64,000 bases of DNA from Lachnospiraceae bacterium (GTDB lineage: Bacteria; Bacillota; Clostridia; Lachnospirales; Lachnospiraceae), in the NCBI GenBank assembly GCA_014804445.1, contig JAAUZU010000012.1, forward strand, positions 37,512-101,511. Reading direction: 5' to 3'. Below the pieces are notes generated by a model, which was not told the origin of the DNA, did no database searches, and was given only the letters and a program-made list of their open reading frames with translations. The translations under genes were made by a program, and so were the position numbers. How positions within the stretch are numbered: the first letter of the stretch is position 1; each line of letters begins with the position of its first letter. This document shows positions 34,357-43,629 of the stretch, piece by piece.

Positions 34357-36252
34357 ATGAATAAACTGGCGCTGTCAGATGATATTTTAATGAAGATAGA
34401 AAAACCGGCAAGGTATATTGGCGGGGAAGTCAATGCGGTGGTTAAGAATAAAGATGAGGTGGACATGCGGATTGCCATGTGCTTTCCGGATGTATATGAG
34501 ATCGGAATGTCCCATTTAGGGATTCAGATTTTATATGATATGTTCAACAGACTTGACGGCGTGTGGTGCGAGAGAGTCTATTCTCCGTGGGTGGATTTAG
34601 ACGCCGTTATGCGAAAGGAAAAAATCCCCCTGTTTGCACTGGAATCGCAGGAACCTGTCAGGAATTTTGACTGGTTGGGCATCACCCTGCAATATGAAAT
34701 GTGCTATACAAACATCCTGCAGGTTCTGGATTTGTCGGGAATTCCCCTTCTGGCAAAGGACAGAGGAGAGGATATACCGATTGTGATAGGCGGCGGTCCC
34801 TGTGCCTACAATCCGGAACCGATTGCTGACTTCTTTGATTTATTCTATATCGGTGAGGGGGAAACCCAGTATGAAAAACTGATTTCCCTTTATCGTTTGT
34901 GCCGGCGGGACAAGCTTGGAAGAAAGGAATTTTTAAGGCGGGCCGCCCAAATTCCGGGCATCTATGTGCCTATGTTTTACGAGACCGCTTATCATGAGGA
35001 CGGCACCATTGCTTCCTTTACCCCGACGGAAGAGAATATCCCTTCTGTGATTGTAAAAGAAATAGAAAAAGAAGTGTCCTCCACTTACTATCCGAAAAAG
35101 CCGCTGGTTCCCTTTATGCGGATTACACAGGACAGGGTAGTGCTGGAGATTATGCGCGGCTGTATCAGAGGCTGCCGTTTTTGCCAGGCGGGGCAGATTT
35201 ACCGTCCCGTGCGTGAGCGCAGCCTTGACATGTTAAAGGAATATGCCACTGCCATGTTAAAGAATACAGGACAGGAAGAAATATCCTTAAGCTCGCTCAG
35301 TTCCAGCGACTATAAGAAGCTGCCTGAACTGATTGACTTTCTGATTGAGGATTGCAGCAAAAATCATGTCAATATTTCTCTGCCATCCCTTAGAATCGAC
35401 GCCTTTTCCTTGGATGTGATGCAAAAGGTACAGGATGTCAAAAAGACAAGCCTCACCTTTGCACCGGAAGCAGGGAGCCAGCGCTTGAGAAATGTTATCA
35501 ACAAAGGGCTGACAGAGGAAGATATTTTAAATGGCGCGGCGCTTGCCTTTGAAGGCGGCTGGACAAGGGTAAAATTGTACTTTATGCTGGGACTTCCCAC
35601 AGAAACGGAAGAGGATATCAGAGGCATTGCGGAATTGTCCAATAAAATTGCCGCCACCTTTTTTGAGACAGTCCCCAAAGACAAACGTGTCAATGGCAAA
35701 GTGCAAATTGTGACGAGTACGTCATTTTTTATTCCCAAGCCTTTTACTCCTTTTCAGTGGGCAAGGCAGTGTACCAAGGACGAATATATTGATAAGGCAT
35801 ATCTGACGAGAAACGCGATTAAGGAGCAGCTCAATCAGAAGAGCATCAAATATAACTGGCATGAGGCGGATACTTCTGTGTTGGAGGGTGTGCTTGCCAG
35901 GGGAGACCGGCGGATTTCACAGGTATTATTAAAGGTTTATGAAAAAGGCGCCATTTACGATGCGTGGAGTGAATATTTTGACAACGAAAAGTGGCTTTCC
36001 GCCTTTTTAGAGTGTGGGCTTGACATTGATTTTTATACCACAAGGGAAAGGGGACTGGATGAAATATTCCCATGGGATTTTATAGACTGCGGCGTATCAA
36101 AGGATTTCTTAAAGCGGGAATGGCTTAAGGCGCAGAAAGAGGAGATTAGCTATAACTGCCGCAAGGAATGTCAGGGCTGCGGCGCCATCCGTTTTGGCTG
36201 CGGTGTCTGCTTTGAGGAGCACTATGATGACAATACGCCGTGCTGGTCCTAG
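34357..36252 (+). CDS. TIGR03960-family radical SAM protein
   Basis: 631 residues. N-terminal B12-binding-like region (residues about 20-170, with ESQEPVRNFDWLGITLQYE), then a radical-SAM barrel with CxxxCxxC in MRGCIRGCRFCQAG, and a C-terminal cysteine cluster (CRKECQGCGAIRFGCGVC) that may hold a second cluster or zinc. The start at MNKLALSDDIL (34357) matches the family's usual beginning; an upstream ATG (34345) overlapping the previous gene is possible. The gene is typically paired with the TIGR03936 gene, as here. The reaction is not known; an RNA or ribosome target is suggested by its RNase E/G neighbour. Confidence 0.9.
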   Translation: MNKLALSDDILMKIEKPARYIGGEVNAVVKNKDEVDMRIAMCFPDVYEIGMSHLGIQILYDMFNRLDGVWCERVYSPWVDLDAVMRKEKIPLFALESQEPVRNFDWLGITLQYEMCYTNILQVLDLSGIPLLAKDRGEDIPIVIGGGPCAYNPEPIADFFDLFYIGEGETQYEKLISLYRLCRRDKLGRKEFLRRAAQIPGIYVPMFYETAYHEDGTIASFTPTEENIPSVIVKEIEKEVSSTYYPKKPLVPFMRITQDRVVLEIMRGCIRGCRFCQAGQIYRPVRERSLDMLKEYATAMLKNTGQEEISLSSLSSSDYKKLPELIDFLIEDCSKNHVNISLPSLRIDAFSLDVMQKVQDVKKTSLTFAPEAGSQRLRNVINKGLTEEDILNGAALAFEGGWTRVKLYFMLGLPTETEEDIRGIAELSNKIAATFFETVPKDKRVNGKVQIVTSTSFFIPKPFTPFQWARQCTKDEYIDKAYLTRNAIKEQLNQKSIKYNWHEADTSVLEGVLARGDRRISQVLLKVYEKGAIYDAWSEYFDNEKWLSAFLECGLDIDFYTTRERGLDEIFPWDFIDCGVSKDFLKREWLKAQKEEISYNCRKECQGCGAIRFGCGVCFEEHYDDNTPCWS

Positions 36253-36330
36253 AAGTGCGGGCTGATAAGGCTTTAGAAAAAGCTTACACATAATTTCAGG
36301 TGGTATGGCTTTAGGAAGGTATGATTTAGT

Positions 36331-37041
36331 ATGAAAATCAGAATTAAGTTCAGAAAATACGGCAACCTAAAATATATCGGACATTTGGATGTGCAGCGTT
36401 TTTTCCAAAAGGCTGTGCGGAGAGCGGGGATTGATGTTGCCTATACAACAGGGTTCTCGCCGCATCAGATTATGTCCTTTGCGGCTCCTTTGGGCGTCGG
36501 TCTGGAAAGTAATGGAGAATACATGGATATGGAATTAAACAGCTTCACGGACTGTCAGGACATCGTGATAAGACTGAATCAGGCTTCTGTAGAAGGGATT
36601 GACATTCTTTCCGCCGTGGTCCTGCCAAAGGAAGCCGGCAACGCCATGGCAAGCGTAGCGGCGGCAGGCTATACGGTACGTTTTCGCGAGGGCAGGGAAC
36701 CGGAATTTGACTGGCAGAATAAAATTACATCCTTTTATGGAAGGGAATCCATACCAGTTACAAAGGAAACGAAGAAAGGTACGGCAGAAATCGATTTAAA
36801 ACAGGGAATCTTTTCGATGGAACTCCGTGGAGATGCGCTGTATATGCTGCTTGATGCAAGCAGTGCGGGAAATATAAAGCCCCAGATGGTAATAGAAGCG
36901 TTTCTTTCTGATAATCAGGATACCTTAAAGGAAAACGCACTCTTGATTACAAGGGAGGAAACCTATACCAATATCGGCACACCCGATATGCCAAAACTTG
37001 TGCCGCTTGAGGCCGTAGGACTGGAGACGGCATATGAGTGA
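36331..37041 (+). CDS. TIGR03936-family radical-SAM-associated protein (DUF2344)
   Basis: 236 residues. MKIRIKFRKYGNLKYIGHLDVQRFFQKAVRRAGI is the family signature, followed by GFSPHQIMSFAAPLGVGLES. It has no Fe-S cysteines of its own and in many genomes is a C-terminal fusion or separate partner of the TIGR03960 radical-SAM protein just upstream. AGGAAGG precedes the ATG. It overlaps the RNase E/G gene by 8 bp. Confidence 0.9.
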   Translation: MKIRIKFRKYGNLKYIGHLDVQRFFQKAVRRAGIDVAYTTGFSPHQIMSFAAPLGVGLESNGEYMDMELNSFTDCQDIVIRLNQASVEGIDILSAVVLPKEAGNAMASVAAAGYTVRFREGREPEFDWQNKITSFYGRESIPVTKETKKGTAEIDLKQGIFSMELRGDALYMLLDASSAGNIKPQMVIEAFLSDNQDTLKENALLITREETYTNIGTPDMPKLVPLEAVGLETAYE

Positions 37042-38335
37042 TAAAAAATTACTGTTGTATAAAGATCAAAACAAAATAGTAGTATTGCGGATAGGCGCAG
37101 GACGGCTTCATTCCGTTCAGGTATATGATGAGGCTGATACTGCAATAAAGGATAATATATATATTGGGAAAATCATACATCTGCGTCATAATATCAATGC
37201 CGCATTTATAGATGTCCAGAAAGATCTTAACTGCTTTCTTTCCCTTGAAAGGCCGTTAAAGTCGGTGTATATGCTGAATCGTCCCTACGACGGCAGACTG
37301 ATAGAGGGAGATGAACTTATTGTACAGGTTTCAAAAGATGCCGTCAAAACAAAAATACCGGTTGTAACCACAGATTTTGCCCTTTCCGGCAGATATCTTG
37401 CCATATCGGTCGGCACAGGCAAACTGCGTTTTTCTAAAAAACTTTCCGAAGAAAAGCAGTATGAGATAGGAGAGTTTCTGCATGAAGCCGGATACATTAA
37501 CAGCAAACGCGTGATTCTGTTCCCCCATAGAAAGCTGGCTGATAGTGATACTTTTCGGGAAGGCGAGCCCTTAGATACCTGGGATATCATAGTCAGAACC
37601 AACAGCAGAAGCCTGACGGACTTTTCGCCTTTACTGATGGAGTGGGAGCGGCTTTGTGAAGAAAAAGACCGGCTTCTTGCCGAGGCACATCACAGAACCT
37701 GTTTTTCCTGCCTGAAGAAAGCGCAGCATCCCTATCTTGAGGATTTAAAGGACTATTATGCAGAGGATATCGATGAGATTGTCACCGATTGTGAAGATAT
37801 TTATGAGGATCTGAAGCATTATGAAGAAGAGCAGTGCGCTTTAGGCGCCTTATTGCCGCCAATACGGCTTTATCAGGACGAATACCCCATGAGTAAGCTA
37901 TATCAGTTTGAAAAGCGGCTTAGAGAAGCTTTAAACAGCACTGTATGGATGAAATCAGGCGCATATCTGGTCATTGAACCTACGGAAGCAATGACTGTAA
38001 TAGACGTAAATGCCGGCAGGTTTCTGAAAAAAAACATGCAAAGTCAGGATTCTTTTTTTTCCGTAAATATGGAAGCAGCACAGGAGATTGCCCTGCAAAT
38101 GAAGCTGCGAAATCTGTCAGGTATCATTATTGTAGATTTTATCAATATGGATTCGGATGAAATGAAAGAGAAGCTTTTGGAAAGGCTGAGAAAACTGGCT
38201 GCCATGGATTCTGTCAAAACAGAAGTGGTCGATATCACGCCTCTGGGACTTGTCGAAATCACCCGCCAGAGAATCAATAAACCGCTTAGAGAACTGTTTC
38301 AACAAGACGAGAAAGGAGACTGGGTATGCAAATGA
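37034..38335 (+). CDS. rng: Ribonuclease E/G family protein, lacking the zinc-link
   Basis: 433 residues. The S1-like RNA-binding region (IYIGKIIHLRHNINAAFIDVQ) is near residue 40. The DNase I-like catalytic subdomain follows, with metal-binding aspartates in MTVIDVNAGRF and GIIIVDFINMDSDEMK. In E. coli RNase E/G a CPxCxGxG zinc-link after the catalytic core holds the dimer; this protein ends TRQRINKPLRELFQQDEKGDWVCK with no such motif. It probably processes 16S rRNA precursor or mRNA. The stop codon overlaps the NUDIX start by 10 bp. Confidence 0.9.
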   Translation: MSDKKLLLYKDQNKIVVLRIGAGRLHSVQVYDEADTAIKDNIYIGKIIHLRHNINAAFIDVQKDLNCFLSLERPLKSVYMLNRPYDGRLIEGDELIVQVSKDAVKTKIPVVTTDFALSGRYLAISVGTGKLRFSKKLSEEKQYEIGEFLHEAGYINSKRVILFPHRKLADSDTFREGEPLDTWDIIVRTNSRSLTDFSPLLMEWERLCEEKDRLLAEAHHRTCFSCLKKAQHPYLEDLKDYYAEDIDEIVTDCEDIYEDLKHYEEEQCALGALLPPIRLYQDEYPMSKLYQFEKRLREALNSTVWMKSGAYLVIEPTEAMTVIDVNAGRFLKKNMQSQDSFFSVNMEAAQEIALQMKLRNLSGIIIVDFINMDSDEMKEKLLERLRKLAAMDSVKTEVVDITPLGLVEITRQRINKPLRELFQQDEKGDWVCK

Positions 38336-38895
38336 AACTCCTGAAACTGGAAAAGGTAAAAGATGGAAAATATCTGAAAAATTATGAACTGACTTATCTA
38401 AACAAAGCCGGTCGTGAAAAGACCTATGAAATTGTCAGCAGAAGAGAACTGAAAAACGCTTCCGACCTCGGAAAGAATCCCAGCGGTATTTCCATTGTTG
38501 CCACCTGTAATGACAAACTCTTGCTGCTCAGAGAATTTCGAATGGGCATCAACCAAGACGTCTTTAATCTCTGCGCCGGTATGCTGGAGGATGGCGAAAC
38601 GCTGGAAGCCTGCATTGAGAGGGAACTGTACGAAGAAACCGGACTGAAACTGAAAAAGGTAAAAAGAATCCTGCCGGCTTCCTATGCGGCAGTGGCTATT
38701 TCCGACTTAAAGACCTATATTGTCTTTGCGGAAGTGGAAGGCGAACCGGGCGACGACCATACTTCTCCAAATGAAGAAATAAAAGCCAGCTTATACAGCC
38801 GTGAAGAAGTGGCAGAGCTCTTGGAAACGGAGGAATTCAGTTCCAGGGCACAGATGGCGGCATACTTTTTTTCTATCGGTGCAGACCCCATATAA
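38326..38895 (+). CDS. NUDIX hydrolase, ADP-ribose pyrophosphatase-like
   Basis: 189 residues. The NUDIX box GMLEDGETLEACIERELYEETG is complete, and the LREFRMGINQDVFNLCAG stretch before it is typical of ADP-sugar pyrophosphatases (NudF/YqkG-type). AGGAG lies 7 bp upstream of the ATG inside the end of rng. Only 15 bp separate its stop codon from that of the convergent gene at 38911, with no terminator visible between. Confidence 0.88.
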   Translation: MQMKLLKLEKVKDGKYLKNYELTYLNKAGREKTYEIVSRRELKNASDLGKNPSGISIVATCNDKLLLLREFRMGINQDVFNLCAGMLEDGETLEACIERELYEETGLKLKKVKRILPASYAAVAISDLKTYIVFAEVEGEPGDDHTSPNEEIKASLYSREEVAELLETEEFSSRAQMAAYFFSIGADPI

Positions 38896-38910
38896 ATCTT
38901 TCAAGAATAC

Positions 38911-39894
38911 TTAAATTTCAATCCGCCCAAATCGCCCCAGAGCCGCTAATATCAGCATCGTTCGGTGTGCCTCGTAAAGAGTTTGCAACTTGCGAAGCCC
39001 TTCATCCTCGCCAAACGTCCAGCCCAACGGCCATCTGCCATCATTGCTCTGCTGTTTTATGCGAAATTCTAACGAATCATCTACTAAATCCTTCACTGCA
39101 GGATATATGATGTTGTCCGGAGAGTCTATCGCATCACAAGGTAAATGAACATATTCATAATCTGATTTTGAAAAGTCAAGCTCCATAAAGGCAGTTGGAT
39201 TTTGACGCAGAATCGATATCAGTTTATAGGCAGTATCATTATCTTTCAGGCATGGCACAAACCATTGAAAATATTCGAAATCATATGGTACACCTTCGTC
39301 AAAAATATCTCTTCTATAATCCGGCGAGTTTTCATCATAATATCGAAAGATATATTCTATTGGATATTTGATAATATCGCGATACAATTCTTCCGGGACA
39401 AGCTCTGAGTAAAGCGCAACAAAAGCCGCAAAACACACTTTTTCGTTGGCATCATATTTTTCTATTCGTTCATCCACACTGGCAATTGGAATAATAGGGT
39501 CTCCCCTGTATCTAACCCAATGGTTATAAACTCCGTCATTCACCTCTGGCACAGCAGGGTCGCCCCAATTTCCGATTTCTGGGTGGTAACGCTCCAAAAT
39601 ATAATTCATCATTTTTTGAATAACAGGGTGGGCGGCAGAGGGCTTTACTTTTAGTTTGAGAATATATTTAATAGCGATTTCGGTGCTTTTCAAACATGGT
39701 CCTTGATAATCAAATTCATAATATATACCGCCGAATCCACCGTTATCGTGCTGATACTTCGCGAGAACATGCATAAACGCATCTGTGTCGCTATTCTCAA
39801 AATTATAACGAAACCACGCGTGGTTGATATCATCAGAAGAAGAGAATATGTATTCACGTGCTTTCATAAAGTTTTCGTGGGTGAGTTTCTTCAT
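38911..39894 (-). CDS. Alpha-toroid (prenyltransferase/terpene-cyclase-like) protein, unknown function
   Basis: 327 residues from the ATG at 39894 (AAAGGA 9 bp upstream; the longer start at 39912 overlaps this site). Repeated helical units contain QW-like motifs: YQHDNGGFGG near residue 48 and QQSNDGRWPLGWTFGE near residue 287, with KSTEIAIKYILKL and AHRTMLILAALGRFG helices. This pattern fits the (alpha/alpha)6 barrel of squalene-cyclase/prenyltransferase-type proteins. No DxDD or zinc-ligand set that would prove an enzyme is evident. No signal peptide, so cytoplasmic. Its strand is opposite to the neighbouring rng operon, and its codon use looks more AT-rich, which would suit later acquisition. 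Confidence 0.7.
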   Translation of the reverse strand: MKKLTHENFMKAREYIFSSSDDINHAWFRYNFENSDTDAFMHVLAKYQHDNGGFGGIYYEFDYQGPCLKSTEIAIKYILKLKVKPSAAHPVIQKMMNYILERYHPEIGNWGDPAVPEVNDGVYNHWVRYRGDPIIPIASVDERIEKYDANEKVCFAAFVALYSELVPEELYRDIIKYPIEYIFRYYDENSPDYRRDIFDEGVPYDFEYFQWFVPCLKDNDTAYKLISILRQNPTAFMELDFSKSDYEYVHLPCDAIDSPDNIIYPAVKDLVDDSLEFRIKQQSNDGRWPLGWTFGEDEGLRKLQTLYEAHRTMLILAALGRFGRIEI

Positions 39895-39966
39895 AGATTG
39901 AGTTCCTTTCATTGTGATATAAGCGATATGTAACTATGCGCAAAATGCGAGTTTAACGAACAGTTG

Positions 39967-40425
39967 CTATGGCAAAATGCCTATTTCATCAGAATCCAGT
40001 ATCACGGTAAAGGGACCATCATTGATAAGGCTTACCTTCATATCTGCGCCAAATATACCTTTTTCCACAACAGGGATTTCTTCCTTACATAAATGCAGAA
40101 TATATTCGTACAAAGCGTTTGCTTTGTCAGGTGCGCCTGCATGGGTAAAGGATGGACGATTCCCTTTCTTACAGTCTGCATACAGTGTAAATTGCGATAC
40201 CATTAAAAGGCTTCCCGAAACGGTCTTAATATCTAAATTGGTTTTTCCCTCCGCATCTTCAAAAATCCGCAAACCAATCAGCTTTTTGACCATTTTATCA
40301 GCAATTTGCTCATTATCAGTCTGACTGATGCCGACAAACACCAAAAAACCTTTCTCAATTTGTCCGACCATATTTTCTTCCACAGTAACCGCCGCCGAAC
40401 GGACTCTCTGAATTACAAAACGCAT
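39967..40425 (-). CDS. dtd: D-aminoacyl-tRNA deacylase
   Basis: 152 residues, full length. MRFVIQRVRSAAVTVEE start, catalytic-pocket motif LMVSQFTLYADCKKGNRPSF and the Gly-Pro motif INDGPFTVILD. Removes D-amino acids (and glycine) wrongly attached to tRNA. In this island it lies between the alpha-toroid gene and a Cof-type phosphatase gene, all on the minus strand. Confidence 0.96.
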   Translation of the reverse strand: MRFVIQRVRSAAVTVEENMVGQIEKGFLVFVGISQTDNEQIADKMVKKLIGLRIFEDAEGKTNLDIKTVSGSLLMVSQFTLYADCKKGNRPSFTHAGAPDKANALYEYILHLCKEEIPVVEKGIFGADMKVSLINDGPFTVILDSDEIGILP

Positions 40426-40478
40426 TTTTTACCCCGTTTCCACTTTTCCTCTTTTTATCCGGACACTTCTCTTCCACT

Positions 40479-41261
40479 TTAATTGACAAAAAAATAACAA
40501 TCTAAGAAATCGGCAATACCTTCTTCATCATTGCTGCCAATGACAAGGTCTGCACTGGCTTTTACCTCTTCAATCGCATTTCCCATAGCAATGCCTTTTC
40601 CGCATAATTGTAACATTCCGATATCTGCGTAGTCGTCACCAAACGCTATGATTTCTTCCTCTTCTATCTCACAGGCAGCGCATATTTTTGCAATAGCATG
40701 TTCTTTTGTGGCTGTTTTTTTAGTAAATTTATACCAGTACCCGTCTGAAAAGCGTATACAGTCGCAATCCGGCAATCTTTCTTGTAATTGTACAGCCTGT
40801 CTATCATCAAAAATTTCCACACACATTTTCAAGGCACTTTTGTCAAAATCCACAAAGTCTGTATATATGCTGTCTCCCCAGCTTTTATCCTGTTTCTTAG
40901 GATCTGTTTTATAATTCCAGTAGTGGGAATCAACGGTATCAATGGTGATTTCACAATCTATGCCGCATACTTTTCTGGCGGCGGCAATCATCTGCCGGGT
41001 TTCTTCTTTGGAAAATTCCGCTTTATATATGTATGCATGCCGGTATTTTACCAGCGCGCCGCCGCTTGTAATCAAGATATCCGGCTGTAAATCGTTGATA
41101 AAAGACAACGCATTCTGCTCGCTTCTGGAGGTAGACACGCCGATTAAAATACCGTTCCGCCGGCATTTCTGCAACACCTGCAAAGTTCCCGATGAAATTG
41201 TTTTATCACTGCGGAGTAATGTGCCATCCAAATCAAACAAAAGAAGCTTGTACTGTTCCAT
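40479..41261 (-). CDS. Cof-type HAD-IIB phosphatase
   Basis: 260 residues. Motif I LLFDLDGTLLRSDKT, motif II GVSTSRS, a C2-type cap at about residues 85-190, Lys in KTATKEHAI, and motif IV AFGDDYADIGMLQLCGKGIAMGNAIEEVKASADLV. Cof-type enzymes dephosphorylate sugar phosphates, flavin or pyridoxal phosphates; no specific substrate is indicated here. It is 33 bp downstream of the AI-2E permease gene. Confidence 0.9.
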   Translation of the reverse strand: MEQYKLLLFDLDGTLLRSDKTISSGTLQVLQKCRRNGILIGVSTSRSEQNALSFINDLQPDILITSGGALVKYRHAYIYKAEFSKEETRQMIAAARKVCGIDCEITIDTVDSHYWNYKTDPKKQDKSWGDSIYTDFVDFDKSALKMCVEIFDDRQAVQLQERLPDCDCIRFSDGYWYKFTKKTATKEHAIAKICAACEIEEEEIIAFGDDYADIGMLQLCGKGIAMGNAIEEVKASADLVIGSNDEEGIADFLDCYFFVN

Positions 41262-41294
41262 TTTTATTTTGTTCTCCCTTAAAATTTTGAACGG

Positions 41295-42704
41295 TTATTT
41301 TTCTCTATCTTCTGTTTTCGTTTGCTTTTCCATGCTGTTATCAGAAGACATATCTGCAGCTTTCTTAAAGGTTCTTTTGAATGGGAAGCCTTCGGATATT
41401 TTTTTATGTTTTTCTTTCATCTTCTGTCTGGTACTATTGCCATCATCCGCCTCTGTTTTGTGTACTTCCCCATTTTCATCGATATACTCCATATCCAAAT
41501 ACACACCGGATTGCAGCGGAAGGTTTTTTTTCTGCAGAGAACGGTTGACAAGCCCTTTTACCGCAGCAAAGAATACGGCAAAAATGGGTACGCCGACAAT
41601 CATTCCGGGCACGCCAAACAATCCGCCGAACAATGTGATGGAAAAGATAACCCAGAAACCCGATAAGCCCGTGGAATCTCCTAAAATTCTTGGTCCGATC
41701 AGATTACCATCGACCTGCTGCAGGATAAGAATAAAGATAACAAAAGTCACGCAGTTCATGGGATGACTTAAGTCCACAATTAATATCAGAAAGGCACAGG
41801 GAATTGCGCCAAGGTAAGGGCCAAAAAAAGGAATGACATTGGTTACGCCGACAATTACGCTGACCAAGGCGGCATATGGCGTACCGAGCAAAGTGGTTCC
41901 AATAAAGCAAAGCAGACCAATGATTACGGAATCCAACACTTTTCCGCTGATAAAGCCGATAAAGGTTCTGTGCACAAAGCGCAGAGAACTTAGTACAGCG
42001 TTTGCAGAATCCGTTTCAAATATGGCGTATATCATTTTTTTGCCCTGTGCAGAAAAGGTTTCTTTACTTGCCAGAACATATATGGAAATGATAAAGCCTA
42101 TGATAAAATTCCATGCTACCTTTAAAAAGCTTAAAATACTGAGAGAAACTGTTTTTAATACTTCACCGGATTTTTCCAGAAGATTCGCCGTATCGTCAAG
42201 CCAGGTTTCCAGACTGGAAAACAGCTTTGTAACCTGCGGCATCACATAATTTTTCAGTTCCTGATTATCTTCCATCAGATTATTCAGCCATGTGGAAAGA
42301 TCTCCAACATAACCGTCAAAGTTGGAAATGATGGTTTGAATACTTGGTACAATCTGTGAAATCAGCATGGCAATTAATGCATAAATTGCAAAAATCATTA
42401 AAAGGGAAGTCAGAATAACCGCAATTCCCCTGATTATTTTTTTTCTGCGAGCTGTTTCTTTTATTTTAAGTCGGTCAAATAAAGGATGGAGGATTTTCTG
42501 CTCAATAAAGTTTAAAATCGGGGTAAGCAAATACGCTATGATTAATCCGAAAACCACCGGCATGACTACACTAAATAATGACTTGACATTCTGTGTAAAC
42601 TCAGAAATATGAAATATTAAATAGTAAAAGCAAATGCCGCCCGCTATAACGGAGAACGCCGTAATGCCCCATTTAAAATATTTGCTGTTCATTTTCAGTT
42701 TCAT
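41295..42704 (-). CDS. AI-2E family transporter
   Basis: 469 residues. About eight membrane helices with the characteristic middle loop and the conserved GTTLLGTPYAALVSVIVGVTNVIPFFGPYLGAIPCA region and the later GLSGFWVIFSITLFGGLFGVPGMIVGVP stretch. Ends in a charged cytoplasmic tail of about 80 residues. The family (UPF0118) includes quorum-signal exporters and Na+(Li+)/H+ antiporters, so the cargo is uncertain. Its 5' gap of about 200 bp is divergent from the ttcA-like gene and should contain both promoters; a TATAAT at 42854-42859 could serve the plus-strand gene. Confidence 0.9.
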   Translation of the reverse strand: MKLKMNSKYFKWGITAFSVIAGGICFYYLIFHISEFTQNVKSLFSVVMPVVFGLIIAYLLTPILNFIEQKILHPLFDRLKIKETARRKKIIRGIAVILTSLLMIFAIYALIAMLISQIVPSIQTIISNFDGYVGDLSTWLNNLMEDNQELKNYVMPQVTKLFSSLETWLDDTANLLEKSGEVLKTVSLSILSFLKVAWNFIIGFIISIYVLASKETFSAQGKKMIYAIFETDSANAVLSSLRFVHRTFIGFISGKVLDSVIIGLLCFIGTTLLGTPYAALVSVIVGVTNVIPFFGPYLGAIPCAFLILIVDLSHPMNCVTFVIFILILQQVDGNLIGPRILGDSTGLSGFWVIFSITLFGGLFGVPGMIVGVPIFAVFFAAVKGLVNRSLQKKNLPLQSGVYLDMEYIDENGEVHKTEADDGNSTRQKMKEKHKKISEGFPFKRTFKKAADMSSDNSMEKQTKTEDREK

Positions 42705-42909
42705 TCTATATGCTCCTATCTGTTTCTATATCTATTCTGTTCCATACACTTTAACAAAACGAAAATCCTTATCTATCAAAGAGTATAGCACGAATAGCGG
42801 AAGAAAAACAGATGATTTTTCTAAAAACAGATGAAATAACTACAAAAAAAATGTATAATAAGAAGAGTTACCTGTAACCAACAGGAATCGGAAAGGCATG
42901 ATATTTATT

Positions 42910-43629
42910 ATGAAACTACAGCAGGTATTCAGCATTGTCCGCAAGGCAGTGGAGGATTATCATATGATTGAGGACGGTGATAAAATTGCCGTCGGCATAT
43001 CAGGCGGAAAAGACAGTCTGACGCTTTTGTATGCATTAAGCGGTTTAAGACGCTTCTACCCCCAAAAATTTGAACTGATGGCAGTTACGGTAGATTTGGG
43101 ATTTCAAAACCTGGATTTATCCAAAATAAGCGCACTGTGTGAAGAATTACAAGTAGAATATAAAATCATAAAGACAGATATCGCTCAGATTATCTTCGAG
43201 GACAGAAAAGAAAGCAATCCCTGTTCTCTATGTGCAAAAATGCGGAAAGGTGCATTAAATGAAGCAGTTAAAGCTGCCGGAGTCAACAAAATTGCCTATG
43301 CGCACCATAAAGATGATGTGGTGGAGACCATGCTGATGTCACTGGTTTATGAGGGCAGATTCCACACTTTTTCTCCTGTCACCTATCTGGACAGAATGGA
43401 CTTAACTGTGATACGCCCCTTAATGTATATGAACGAAGCAGATGTAATTGGTTTTATCAATAAATATGATGTTCCGGTTGTGAAAAGCCCCTGTCCGGCA
43501 GACGGACATACCAAACGGGAATATATCAAACAGCTTTTACAGCAGTTGAACCGTGAAAATCCGGGGGTTAAGGAGAGAATGTTTACGGCAATACAGACCG
43601 GAAGCCTGAAAGGATGGGAAAAAGGATGA
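42910..43629 (+). CDS. ttcA: TtcA-like tRNA 2-thiolation PP-loop protein
   Basis: 239 residues. N-type ATP pyrophosphatase loop GISGGKDSLTLL, the CxxC in NPCSLCAKMRKGALN and a later Cys in SPCPADGHTKR fit TtcA, which uses an Fe-S cluster to place sulfur on cytidine 32 of some tRNAs. The ATG at 42910 gives the usual family beginning; another at 42898 is too close to GAAAGG. The stop codon overlaps the recombinase start (ATGA). Confidence 0.85.
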   Translation: MKLQQVFSIVRKAVEDYHMIEDGDKIAVGISGGKDSLTLLYALSGLRRFYPQKFELMAVTVDLGFQNLDLSKISALCEELQVEYKIIKTDIAQIIFEDRKESNPCSLCAKMRKGALNEAVKAAGVNKIAYAHHKDDVVETMLMSLVYEGRFHTFSPVTYLDRMDLTVIRPLMYMNEADVIGFINKYDVPVVKSPCPADGHTKREYIKQLLQQLNRENPGVKERMFTAIQTGSLKGWEKG

